Shown here: positions 15,050 to 23,419 of the stretch, one piece after another | Layout of the letters: every line of letters starts with the position of its first letter | How positions within the stretch are numbered: position 1 is the stretch's first letter | Assembly: GCA_040882605.1 (NCBI GenBank) | Contig: JBBEAY010000029.1 | Span: forward strand, 1-33,764 | Direction: 5' to 3' | From: JAOUEA01 sp040882605 | GTDB lineage: Bacteria > Actinomycetota > UBA4738 > HRBIN12 | Length of the DNA stretch: 33,764 nt | Position numbers and translations under genes: made by a program | The notes under the pieces: generated by a model | Told to the model about the DNA's origin: nothing | What the model saw: only the letters and a program-made list of their open reading frames with translations | Databases searched by the model: none

Positions 15050-16613
15050 ACGCCGTCTGGATCGTGTAGTCGGTTCGGGTGATCGATGTGGGTGACGGTG
15101 AGGTCTGCTTCACGTTCGAGATCACGGCCGTCGCCTCGCCGCACGCGCTCGTGTCGACCGTTGCGGTCGCGACCGCAGACGAGGTCGCGGTGCCGAGGGG
15201 GGTCACGGTCACCGACCCGCCCGTGCGACACGCGACGCTCACGCGCAGCACGCCGACGCCGCTGTCGTGGGTCACGGTGAGATCGAAGGGCGCGCCTCCG
15301 ACTGGAAGCCCGATCCAGTTGAGCGCGAAGTTGTTGGGGATCCGGCGTGAGAGCGAGTCGGGCGTGGCGCCGAGATTCGCGTGGTCACCGTTCGGACCAG
15401 CGAAGGACGCGTAGCCCGGGCCCTCCTCGAGGCAGTACCTGCGCAGGGTCGAGGAGCAGTTGACGAGGAACCGCAAGGCGATCGAGGCGTCGTGGTAAGC
15501 AGTCGGCATGGTCATATTCTTGGACTTGAAGCCCTTGGCGAGCGCAGCGAGATTCGTCGAGATCCCCCTGCTGATCTGTTCCCAAAGCACCTGGAAGACG
15601 GCCTCGGACCCGTTGCGCCGGCCTTCGCCGAGGCGCTCTGCCATGGCTCGGAACACCACCCAGTACGGGTAGGGCAACTTCGTGTAGCGCCCCATCGGCA
15701 GCGCGAAGTTCGGCCACAGGTAGCTGTAGCTGTCGTCGGAGCTGTCGAAGACCTCGTCTTCCATCTCCGTCGCGAGACCTTCGACCAACACGTCGCTGAC
15801 CTTGCCGAAGCCGGTGAGCGCGCCGTACCCGAACTGGATCGAATGGTTGAACTCGTGTGCGGCGGTCGCGCGCAGCGCGTCGAGCGGTGAGCCGGGGAAC
15901 GGTCCGTAGCTGCGGTTGAGCACCATGCAGCTCGCGAGCGCGTCCTTGTCTTTCCATGGGGTCGACGGGTTGTTGCCCGCCAAGCGGGTGCCGGCGACGT
16001 AGCCGTACAGCCCCGTGCCGAGGTTCTCGACGCGCACGGGGTAGCGGCCCCCCGGCGGGTAGCTGAAGCGATCTCTCGGAGGTCTCGCCCAGCCGAACGA
16101 GCCGACCTCGACCTTCCACGTGGTCTCGAGCGCGCCTGCGTACTTGCCGATCGAAACGCCCTGCAACGTCGATGCCTTGTACTGGATGTAGAAGTGCGCC
16201 GTGGACCTCGTCTGGGGAAGCGTCCCGCGCGTTCCCGGGCAATAGAAAGTCTGTCCGCGCAATGCGGTGCGCGCGGCGACGGCGGCGGGTGAACGCCCGA
16301 GTTCCGGAAGCCGCTCACGCAACCGCAGCAGAGGGAGCGTGCCCGACCACGGGGTCCGGCTCACGTACGCCTCAGGCAGGCGCCGTGGCGACGAGAGCGC
16401 CCAGGTGAGATACAGCGCTCCTCGAGCCTCGGAGATCTCGCCCCGGCGGACCGCCCTGTCGATCAGCTCCGGCGTCGCAGGCGCGAGGCCCGCCCGGGCG
16501 GGCTCGGCCGCAGCGGGTGCGCCGATCGCCGCGACGAGCTGAACCGACACGCACAGGGCGATGATCGCGGACGCGATCGAGGCGTAGGGGCGACGCTGGG
16601 TTTGGCCAGACAC
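15048..16613 (-). CDS. secreted zinc metalloprotease-like protein (MXAN_6640-like)
   Basis: 521 residues. The signal peptide is at about 1-37 (basic R-R-P-Y, hydrophobic I-I-A-L-C-V-S-V-Q-L-V-A-A-I, then A-P-A-A-A). The zinc-binding H-E-F-N-H is at 253-257, with the probable third ligand E278 in L-V-E-G-L-A-T-E-M-E-D-E. H-E-F-x-H-x-I-Q-F followed by an E-G-x-A-T-W/E-M-E-D segment is typical of MXAN_6640-like putative metalloproteases. The C-terminal 90 residues are beta-rich, perhaps for substrate or surface binding. The start is GTG 16613: AGGAGG lies 7 nt before it, whereas the longer in-frame ATG at 16655 has no SD. The substrate is unknown. Confidence 0.82.
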   Translation of the reverse strand: MSGQTQRRPYASIASAIIALCVSVQLVAAIGAPAAAEPARAGLAPATPELIDRAVRRGEISEARGALYLTWALSSPRRLPEAYVSRTPWSGTLPLLRLRERLPELGRSPAAVAARTALRGQTFYCPGTRGTLPQTRSTAHFYIQYKASTLQGVSIGKYAGALETTWKVEVGSFGWARPPRDRFSYPPGGRYPVRVENLGTGLYGYVAGTRLAGNNPSTPWKDKDALASCMVLNRSYGPFPGSPLDALRATAAHEFNHSIQFGYGALTGFGKVSDVLVEGLATEMEDEVFDSSDDSYSYLWPNFALPMGRYTKLPYPYWVVFRAMAERLGEGRRNGSEAVFQVLWEQISRGISTNLAALAKGFKSKNMTMPTAYHDASIALRFLVNCSSTLRRYCLEEGPGYASFAGPNGDHANLGATPDSLSRRIPNNFALNWIGLPVGGAPFDLTVTHDSGVGVLRVSVACRTGGSVTVTPLGTATSSAVATATVDTSACGEATAVISNVKQTSPSPTSITRTDYTIQTA

Positions 16614-16749
16614 AGGCGGTCCTCCTGCAAGGGTCGGCGGCTGAGGTTGCGTCATCCTACGACGCGGGCTGTGGCATAGTCCGGGCGCCGAAGGATCGGA
16701 CCGGCGCGGTCGACGTGCAGCGCCCGGCGAGCGAAGGGAGTGGGTCACG

Positions 16750-18056
16750 ATGGCACAGACCGACCGCGAGACGATCGCGTTCTTCCCGGAGCCGGGTGCG
16801 TGGGGCCCGACCAACAACTGCGTGGCCATCGCGAACGTGCTGGCCGAACGCGGGCATCGCATCGTGTTCGTGGTCGACGAGTCGTTCGAGGGCGAGCTCG
16901 ACAAGCGCGGGTTCGAGGAACGTCTGATGCGCATGGCACCAGCCGAGGAGGACGCCGACCCCACGGCCGACCCATGGGCCGAGTTCATCAGGGCAACGGC
17001 GCCGGAGTTCCGCAAGCCGACGATCGAGCAGATCGAGACCGTGACCAAACCCATCTGGGAAGCGCTCGTGGCCGGCGAGCGGTACTCGCACGAGCGGCTC
17101 ATGGAGATCTGGGCCGACATCGAGCCCGATGTCGTGTGCACCGACAACGTCACCGGGTACGCGGCGGTCGAGCTGGCGGGCTGCCCGTGGGTACGATTCG
17201 TGTCTGCGAACCCGCTGGAGATGCGCGACGCCGATCTGCCGCCGGCGCTCTCGGGCCTGCCTGTGGAAGATCGAAGCGAGTGGCAGGCGTTCACCGACGA
17301 GTATCACCGCCAGCACGAACGGTTGCTGGCCGAGCACAACGACTTCCGCGCATCGGTCGGCGTAGCGCCCTGCCCACCCGACGAGTTCAACACCAGCTCG
17401 CCCTGGCTCAACATGTACCTGTACCCCGAGGCGGCCGACTACCCGCGCTCGGTCCGCTCGACGCCACGTGGCGCCGCCTGAGCTCGACCGTTCGAACGAC
17501 CGAGGAAGCATTCGATGTCGACGAGCACGTGCCCGGCGACGGCAAGGTTGTGTACCTGTCGCTCGGAAGCCTCGGGTGCATGGACGTTGCCCTGATGCAG
17601 CAGCTGATCGATGCGCTTGCGAAAGCCGAGCACCGCACGATCGTGTCGATGGGGCCCCTGCACGAGCAGATGACGCTCGGCCCGAACATGTATGGCGGGC
17701 AGTTCCTTCCGCAGCCTTCGACCCTTCCGCAGTGCGACCTGTTGATCACCCACGGCGGCAACAACACCGTGTGCGAAGGGTTCCATTTCGGGCTGCCGAT
17801 GATCGGGCTGCCGTTGTTCTGGGACCAGTACGACAACGCCCAGCGCCTGCAGGAAACGGGCTTCGGCGAGCGGCTGCCCACCTACGACTGGACCGCTGGC
17901 GAACTGATCGGCGCGGTTGATCGGCTGCTCGCCGACGACGACCTTCGTGCACGCATGAAGCGCAACGCGGAGCTGATCCGAGCCGATCCCGGCCGGGTGC
18001 GGGGCGCAGACCTGATCGAGCAGGTGGCGGTGACGGGCGAGCCGGTCCGACGATAG
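16750..18056 (+). pseudogene. GT1 (MGT-type) glycosyltransferase, broken by one frameshift
   Basis: The first frame (16750-17481) gives the N-terminal acceptor half: F-F-P-E-P-G-A-W-G-P-T-N-N, then L-A-E-R-G-H-R-I-V-F-V-V-D. The second frame continues from about 17452 with P-L-D-A-T-W-R-R-L, then V-V-Y-L-S-L-G-S-L-G, and ends with the nucleotide-sugar signature H-G-G-N-N-T-V-C-E-G (near 17750) and D-Q-Y-D-N-A-Q-R-L. Together they match a macrolide/UGT-type glycosyltransferase of about 435 residues. Loss of one base at 17451-17453 explains the break. A sequencing or assembly error is quite possible, because both halves look well conserved. AAGGGAG precedes the ATG. The kinase and SIS genes follow. 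Confidence 0.85.
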
Positions 18057-18085
18057 GCGCGGGCGCTCATGGGTCACACACAGCG

Positions 18086-19396
18086 GTGACATCGCCGCCA
18101 GATCTCGCCCGGCGTGTCGCGGCGCTCGACGTCGCGTCGCTGTTGCCGCCGCGAAGGTCGGCCTCGGCGCCCCACGACCAGGCCGTCTTGCGAGACTCCT
18201 TGGCGCTCGGCGAGGGCTTGATGCTCGCAGTCTTGAGCGACCCCGATGGGTTGATCGTGGCGCTCATCGTGGCCGGTGACGGGCAGCCGGCGCGGCGGGC
18301 CGTGCCCGGCGACGGCGTCTTCGAACGTCTCCTCGGCCGTCTGGCATCGGGCGGGTCAGCAGGCCGCTTCTCGTTCGCGACGGCCGGTCGAGCGCCCGCT
18401 GCGACCGGTGAGCGCGCGATCGATGTGGATCAATCAAACGAGTCGGTCGTGGTGGGAGAGCGCGTCGTCGTGAAGCTGTATCCACGGACCGGCGGCGTCG
18501 CCGGTCCGGGGTCGGACCCTTCTGCGCACCTCATCGCTGTGGGGTTCACGTCGATCCCCACGCCGTTCGGCGCCGTGTGCTGGCGTGACGACGAGGAGCG
18601 TCGCCACGTGGTGGCGACGGCTTCCGCGTACCTACCCGGGGCACGAGACGGGTGGGAGTGGTACCTGGCGCGACTGCTCGCCTGGCTCGACGGTGAGGTC
18701 GACGACGCGGCCGCCTTCGAACCGGCCGGGCTGCTCGGTGCGATGGCGGCTGAGATGCACGCCGCCCTCGCCACGGCCTCCGATGTCGTGCCGACCCCGA
18801 CCGGCGTGGCGGGCGAGTCGCTCGCCGCCGCCTGGCGGCGGGCGGCGCACGCCGTGGCCGACGACGCGCTCGCGCTGACCCACGGCGACGAGGGGTCGCG
18901 GCTCGCCTCGCGCGAGCCCATGGTCCGCGCCGAGCTCGACCGGCTCGGCGAGGCCGCCGGCTCAGTCATCATGCGGGTGCATGGCGACTTCCACGTGGGG
19001 CAGGTATTGGAGTGGGCAGGCGGATACGCGATCACCGACTTCGACGGGAACCCGCTGGCCTTGCCCGACGAGCGTGGTGCGCCGGACACGCCCGTGCGCG
19101 ACGTCGCCGCGTTCGTGCGGTCGATCGATCACGTCGGCCGTATCGCTTCGAGCCGCCGCCCGGGCCGAGACGATGCAGTCACTGCCTGGATCGAGTCGAG
19201 CCGGGCCTCGTTCCTCGAGGCGTACCTTGGGGAGCTCCAAGCGCGGGGCGAAGGACGGTTGTTCGACGCGCGCCTGCTGCGTCCGCTCGAGATCGCGCAG
19301 GAGTGCCACGAGTACGTCTACGCTGCCCGGTTCCTGCCGCGATGGCGTTACGTGCCGGACCTCGCGATGTGCTCGCTGATCCCCATGGAGGAATGA
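18086..19396 (+). CDS. maltokinase/glucosamine-kinase-like phosphotransferase
   Basis: 436 residues with the layout of actinobacterial maltokinases and their glucosamine-kinase relatives: an N-terminal cap, then an aminoglycoside-phosphotransferase-like fold. K130 in V-V-V-K-L-Y-P-R is the likely ATP lysine. The catalytic loop is H-G-D-F-H-V-G-Q-V-L at 299-308 and the metal-binding motif D-F-D-G-N-P at 318-323. As I recall, maltokinase has D-F-E-G-E-P here, so D-F-D-G-N-P points to the glucosamine-kinase branch; this is not proven. The start is GTG 18086. Its TGA shares one base with the ATG of the next gene, so the sugar kinase and SIS protein are coupled. Confidence 0.82.
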   Translation: MTSPPDLARRVAALDVASLLPPRRSASAPHDQAVLRDSLALGEGLMLAVLSDPDGLIVALIVAGDGQPARRAVPGDGVFERLLGRLASGGSAGRFSFATAGRAPAATGERAIDVDQSNESVVVGERVVVKLYPRTGGVAGPGSDPSAHLIAVGFTSIPTPFGAVCWRDDEERRHVVATASAYLPGARDGWEWYLARLLAWLDGEVDDAAAFEPAGLLGAMAAEMHAALATASDVVPTPTGVAGESLAAAWRRAAHAVADDALALTHGDEGSRLASREPMVRAELDRLGEAAGSVIMRVHGDFHVGQVLEWAGGYAITDFDGNPLALPDERGAPDTPVRDVAAFVRSIDHVGRIASSRRPGRDDAVTAWIESSRASFLEAYLGELQARGEGRLFDARLLRPLEIAQECHEYVYAARFLPRWRYVPDLAMCSLIPMEE

Positions 19397-20361
19397 TGGA
19401 TCCCGGCGCCTTCCTGCGCGACCTCGAACGCAAGCCCGAAGCGCTGCGCGGTCTTGCCGACACGTTGGAAGAGGGAACGCCATGGCCCAGTGGCGTGGGC
19501 CGGCGCGTCGTGATGATCGGCATGGGCTCGTCTCGATATGCCGCAGCTGTGGCAGCGACGCGGCTTCGAGCACTTGGCATCGACGCCGTCGCCGAGCTCT
19601 CCTCGCTCGCGGCCGGCACGCCTTCAAGCGATGGTGTGCTCGCGGTCGGCATCTCCGCCAGCGGTGAGACCGAGGAGACGATCGAGGCGCTCGCCCGTCA
19701 TCGCGGCGCGAGCATGACCGTGGCGCTCACGAACCGGTCCGGGTCGGCGATCGAGCGAGCGGCCGACTCGGTCGTGTCGATGCTCGCCGGCGACGAGGAA
19801 GGCGGCGTCGCATGCCGCTCGTTCCAGCACACCCTCGCGATGCTTCTCGCGCTCGAGGCATCGGCGACCGGAGGCTCTGTCAGCGCGCTCGTCGGCGCGG
19901 TGCGACGAGCTGCCGAGGCGAGCGAAGACCTGCTCGAGCGCCGCGACTCGTGGTTGCCACCGGTGGCCGACCTGCTCGCCGAGGGACCCGCGACCTTCAC
20001 CATCGCCCCCATCGAGCGCCTCTGCTCCGCCGAACAAGGCGCGCTGATGTTGCGCGAAGGCCCGAGGCGAACCGCCGACGCATGCGAGTCGGGGGACTGG
20101 TTGCACGTCGACGTCTATCTGACCAAGCCGCTCGACTACCGCGCCCTGCTCTTCGCCGGCTCGCGTTTCGACCCCGCGATCATGCGCTGGATGCGCGAGC
20201 GAGGGTCCAGGGTGGTCGCGGTCGGTGGCGACGTCGACGGCGCCGAGCTCACTGTGCGCTACAGGCACGACGACGACCCGATCGTGGCGCTCCTCACAGA
20301 GGTGCTCGTGGCAGAGCTGCTCGCCGCGCGGTGGTGGCTCGCGCACACCGGCGAGACGTAG
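19396..20361 (+). CDS. SIS-domain protein, glucosamine-6-phosphate isomerase/deaminase-like
   Basis: 321 residues containing two SIS (sugar isomerase) modules and no glutaminase domain. The first has G-M-G-S-S-R-Y-A-A at 42-50 and the phosphosugar loop S-A-S-G-E-T-E-E-T at 87-95; the second covers about 165-310 (M-L-R-E-G-P-R-R-T-A-D-A). The arrangement equals the isomerase half of GlmS or AgaS/FrlB-like deglycases. Such proteins interconvert or deaminate amino-sugar phosphates. GGAG lies 5 nt before ATG 19396; ATG 19393 is also possible. Direct coupling to a sugar kinase suggests it uses the kinase's product. Confidence 0.87.
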   Translation: MDPGAFLRDLERKPEALRGLADTLEEGTPWPSGVGRRVVMIGMGSSRYAAAVAATRLRALGIDAVAELSSLAAGTPSSDGVLAVGISASGETEETIEALARHRGASMTVALTNRSGSAIERAADSVVSMLAGDEEGGVACRSFQHTLAMLLALEASATGGSVSALVGAVRRAAEASEDLLERRDSWLPPVADLLAEGPATFTIAPIERLCSAEQGALMLREGPRRTADACESGDWLHVDVYLTKPLDYRALLFAGSRFDPAIMRWMRERGSRVVAVGGDVDGAELTVRYRHDDDPIVALLTEVLVAELLAARWWLAHTGET

Positions 20362-20370
20362 GCCTCGCGA

Positions 20371-21177
20371 TCAGGGGACGATGATGACCGGTGTGCCGAG
20401 CTGCAGCAGGGGCTTCAGCCGGTCGAGCGAGCGCTCGCTCACGCGCATGCACCCGGCGCTCGCGGAGCGCCCGATCGACGACTGATCGTTCGTGCCGTGG
20501 ATCGCGAGCTGGTTGCCGCCGCTCCAGCCGGGCGGCAGCTTCGGCTGGATGCCGGAGATGCCGAACGCGAACGTTCCGAGCGACCCGCCAGAGAACCCGA
20601 TGCGATCGGTCACGAAGTACTCGCCCGGTGGCGTGGGTGAGACGGTTGCGCCGGTGGCCGCAGGCATCCCGAAGACCACTGTTCCAGACCTCGTGACGGT
20701 GATGCGATGCTCTGAGAGATCGACGTGCACCTCGACGTTCGTGGTGCGTCGCGCGAGGTCCCCGAGCGCGATCCACCCGTGGCGGCGCGGCCAGACGTAA
20801 GGGATCTCGACACGCCCCCACCGACCGTCGGGAGAGACTTCCTCGACCCAGGCAGTGACGGGCACGTCGTAGTACTTGGAACCGTTCGGCATCGTGCCGA
20901 CCACCGACGCGTCCGGGCTGGGGTTCGCTCGCACCGCCAGGTCACGCGGCACGCGCACGAGCATATTCCCGGTGGGCTCTGCCGGCCTCGGGGCGCTCGG
21001 CGCTTCGGCGCTCGCGAGCGGACCCGGTGCGGCATAGAGCGGAGACACGGCAGCGACTGGGACCGGTGTGGCTGCGCCGGCGACTCCGTCGATGCTCGTC
21101 GCGACCGGCGATGCGAGCGCGAGCACACTCGCGACGACCGTGGCCACCCACGACGCGCGCAGGGCATGGTTCCGCAT
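20371..21177 (-). CDS. L,D-transpeptidase with SH3-like domain
   Basis: 268 residues. A signal peptide (about 1-36) is followed by a Pro/Ala-rich linker. An SH3b-like domain (about 72-142; L-A-V-R-A-N-P-S-P-D-A-S-V-V-G) comes next, and a YkuD catalytic domain occupies about 147-268. The active site is complete: H227 in I-H-G-T and C243 in S-A-G-C-M-R-V. Such enzymes form 3-3 cross-links in peptidoglycan or attach proteins to it, outside the membrane. The start is ATG 21177, where the signal peptide begins; ATG 21201 would add eight residues. It is convergent with the SIS gene (9 nt gap) and divergent from the aldolase. Confidence 0.92.
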   Translation of the reverse strand: MRNHALRASWVATVVASVLALASPVATSIDGVAGAATPVPVAAVSPLYAAPGPLASAEAPSAPRPAEPTGNMLVRVPRDLAVRANPSPDASVVGTMPNGSKYYDVPVTAWVEEVSPDGRWGRVEIPYVWPRRHGWIALGDLARRTTNVEVHVDLSEHRITVTRSGTVVFGMPAATGATVSPTPPGEYFVTDRIGFSGGSLGTFAFGISGIQPKLPPGWSGGNQLAIHGTNDQSSIGRSASAGCMRVSERSLDRLKPLLQLGTPVIIVP

Positions 21178-21276
21178 GCCGTCTACATCGGCGGGAGTCA
21201 TCAGGGCCTGAAGTGCGCCGCTGCGGCGATAGGCTGCACGGCGGGAGCGGTTCCACCTCAGGAGCCGGAAGACACG

Positions 21277-22329
21277 ATGACATCGATGCACGAGACAGCA
21301 CTCGCTCTCGTAGCGCCGGGCAGGGGCATCCTCGCCGCCGACGAGTCCAGCGGCACGATCGCCAAGCGCTTCGACTCGATCGGGGTCGACTCGACCGAGG
21401 ACGCGCGCCGCCGCTACCGCCAGCTGCTCTTCACGACCCCCCGCGTCGGTGATCACATCAGCGGCGCGATCCTGTTCGACGAGACGATCCGCCAGTCCGC
21501 AGACGACGGCCGCCGTCTCGTGCAGGTGCTCGAGGAAGCCGGTGTGATCCCAGGCATCAAGGTCGACGCCGGCGCGAAGCCCCTCGCACTGTTCCCCGGC
21601 GAGACGGTCACCGAAGGTCTCGACGGCCTGCGGGAGCGCCTCGCCGAGTACGTGGAGCTCGGTGCGCGGTTCGCGAAATGGCGCGCCACGATCCTGATCG
21701 GCGCCAACGACTTGACCGCCAACGACTCGAACGACGGCGTGCCGGCCGCCGCCGCGATCGACGCCAACGCGCACGCCATGGCCCGCTACGCCGCCCTCTG
21801 TCAGGAAGCAGGTGTCGTGCCGATCGTGGAGCCGGAGATCTTGATGGACGGCGACCACGACATCGGCGCGTGTGAGGCTGCGACCGGGCGCACGCTCGAC
21901 TCTTTGTACCGGGCGCTCGCCGAAGCGCGTGTCGACCTGCCCGGCTCGCTTCTCAAGGTCAACATGATCGTGCCTGGCAAGGGGTGCGCCACCCAGGACG
22001 ACGACGTCACGATCGCCGAGGCCACGATCCGCTGCCTCACGGCCTGCGTGCCGGCGGAGGTGCCCGGTGTCGTGTTCCTTTCCGGTGGAATGAGCGACGA
22101 GCACGCGACGAGCCGGCTGAACGAGATGAACCGCATCGGCGGAAGCGGCCTGCCGTGGAGGCTGAGCTTCTCCTACGGTCGGGCGCTGCAGGCGCCCTCG
22201 CTCGCGGCGTGGCGCGGGGAGGATGCGCACGTCGAGGCGGCGCAGGCCGCCCTGGCGCATCGGGCGCGCATGAACGGTCTCGCCACGAGCGGTGAGTACC
22301 GCCAAGACATGGAGACCTCCCCAGCGTGA
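21277..22329 (+). CDS. class I fructose-bisphosphate aldolase
   Basis: 350 residues, the usual size of class I (Schiff-base) aldolases. These split fructose 1,6-bisphosphate into dihydroxyacetone phosphate and glyceraldehyde 3-phosphate in glycolysis and gluconeogenesis. Visible motifs are G-R-G-I-L-A-A-D-E-S-S-G-T-I at 15-28, K134 in F-A-K-W-R, E-P-E-I-L-M-D-G near 185-192, the Schiff-base lysine K227 in L-L-K-V-N-M (animal enzymes have L-L-K-P-N-M), and F-L-S-G-G-M-S-D-E-x-A-T. S-F-S-Y-G-R-A-L-Q-A-P-S-L lies near the end. The start is ATG 21277, with AGGAG and GGAAG upstream. Confidence 0.95.
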   Translation: MTSMHETALALVAPGRGILAADESSGTIAKRFDSIGVDSTEDARRRYRQLLFTTPRVGDHISGAILFDETIRQSADDGRRLVQVLEEAGVIPGIKVDAGAKPLALFPGETVTEGLDGLRERLAEYVELGARFAKWRATILIGANDLTANDSNDGVPAAAAIDANAHAMARYAALCQEAGVVPIVEPEILMDGDHDIGACEAATGRTLDSLYRALAEARVDLPGSLLKVNMIVPGKGCATQDDDVTIAEATIRCLTACVPAEVPGVVFLSGGMSDEHATSRLNEMNRIGGSGLPWRLSFSYGRALQAPSLAAWRGEDAHVEAAQAALAHRARMNGLATSGEYRQDMETSPA

Positions 22330-22369
22330 TCGCGCTCACGCGAAGCGCCGCCGGACCGAGGGGTAGCGC

Positions 22370-23413
22370 ATGAAGCTGTTGGTGATCGGGGGCGCCCGGT
22401 TCTCGGGGCGTGCGCTGACCGAGCTCGCGCTGGAGCGGAACTACGAGGTCACGTTGTTCCACCGCACGCCGACCGAGTTGTTCCCAGACGCGGAGCATGT
22501 GATCGGCGATCGCGACCAGGGCGTCGACGCGCTCGACGGGCGCACGTTCGACGCGGTCGTCGACACGTGTGGCTACGTGCCGAGGGCCGTGAGAGCCTCG
22601 GTCGAGCTACTGGCCGGAAGCGGGTGGTACGGCTTCATCTCGTCGCTGTCGGCCCACCCCGAAGATCTGCCGCCCGGGGCGAACGAGGATTCCCCGATCT
22701 TCGAGGCGCCCTTTCCCGACACCGAGGACGTGACCGACGAGACTTACGGGCCACTCAAGGTGGCGTGTGAGCGCCAGGTGGCCGATGTGTTCGGTGATCG
22801 CGCGTGCGTGATCCGTCCCGGGTTCATCGTGGGCCCGAACGATCCGACCGACCGCTTCACTTACTGGGTGCGACGGGGCGCCGCCGGTGCCGAGATGCTC
22901 GCGCCCGCGCCCGCAGACTATGGCCTGCAGTGGGTCGATGCCCGTGATCTCGCGGCGTTCGTGCTAGGTCTGGCCGAGCGCGCGACCCCCGGGGTGTTCG
23001 GTGTCGTCGATCGTGCGCCGACGATGACCCTCGGCGGGCTGATCGCCGAGGCCGCCTCGGCGGCCGGGGCCGACACGCGGGTGGCGTGGGCCGACGAGGC
23101 GTTCATCGCGAGCTCTTTCGGCGGCGAGCAAGAGGGTGACGCCCAGCCCTCCGAGACCGACGCCCAGGCGACCGAGACCGACGTCGACGATCCACACGAG
23201 GCGTTCCCACTGTGGTGGCCTGAGGCGCCCGGGTTCCACGCGTTCGACCCCAGTCGCGCCTTCGAGGCAGGTCTGTTGTGCCGGCCCCCATCACAGACGG
23301 TTCGCGACACGCTCGCCTGGGACCGAGCGCGAGGCCAAGAGCCGATGCAAGCGGGACTCAGCGCCGAACGTGAGCAACAGCTGCTCGCCGCGTGGCGCGA
23401 GACCAACCGCTAG
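22370..23413 (+). CDS. NAD-dependent epimerase/dehydratase (extended SDR)
   Basis: 347 residues. The NAD(P)-binding motif is G-G-A-R-F-S-G-R at 7-14; the catalytic pair is Y126 and K130 in Y-G-P-L-K; the substrate-side R-P-G-F-I-V-G-P follows. The family includes sugar-nucleotide epimerases and isoflavone-reductase-like or CSP41-like proteins, and the motif spacing resembles the latter group. A Glu/Thr/Asp-rich insert (about 253-275) is unusual. The start is ATG 22370, with GAGGGG 6 nt before it. It lies 40 nt after the aldolase, so the two may be co-transcribed. The substrate is not predictable. Confidence 0.85.
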   Translation: MKLLVIGGARFSGRALTELALERNYEVTLFHRTPTELFPDAEHVIGDRDQGVDALDGRTFDAVVDTCGYVPRAVRASVELLAGSGWYGFISSLSAHPEDLPPGANEDSPIFEAPFPDTEDVTDETYGPLKVACERQVADVFGDRACVIRPGFIVGPNDPTDRFTYWVRRGAAGAEMLAPAPADYGLQWVDARDLAAFVLGLAERATPGVFGVVDRAPTMTLGGLIAEAASAAGADTRVAWADEAFIASSFGGEQEGDAQPSETDAQATETDVDDPHEAFPLWWPEAPGFHAFDPSRAFEAGLLCRPPSQTVRDTLAWDRARGQEPMQAGLSAEREQQLLAAWRETNR

Positions 23414-23419
23414 ACCGCT

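Noticed and set aside
16614..17294. Long N-terminal extension of the metalloprotease frame
   Set aside because: It runs antisense through the glycosyltransferase, while an AGGAGG site and a signal peptide fix the start at 16613.
17440..17470. Programmed frameshift in the glycosyltransferase
   Set aside because: There is no slippery heptamer, no upstream SD-like stimulator and no reason for two products; simple base loss explains it better.
20371..22305. 644-codon minus-strand frame extending the L,D-transpeptidase
   Set aside because: Everything beyond about 21201 is antisense to the class I aldolase; the signal peptide marks the true start.
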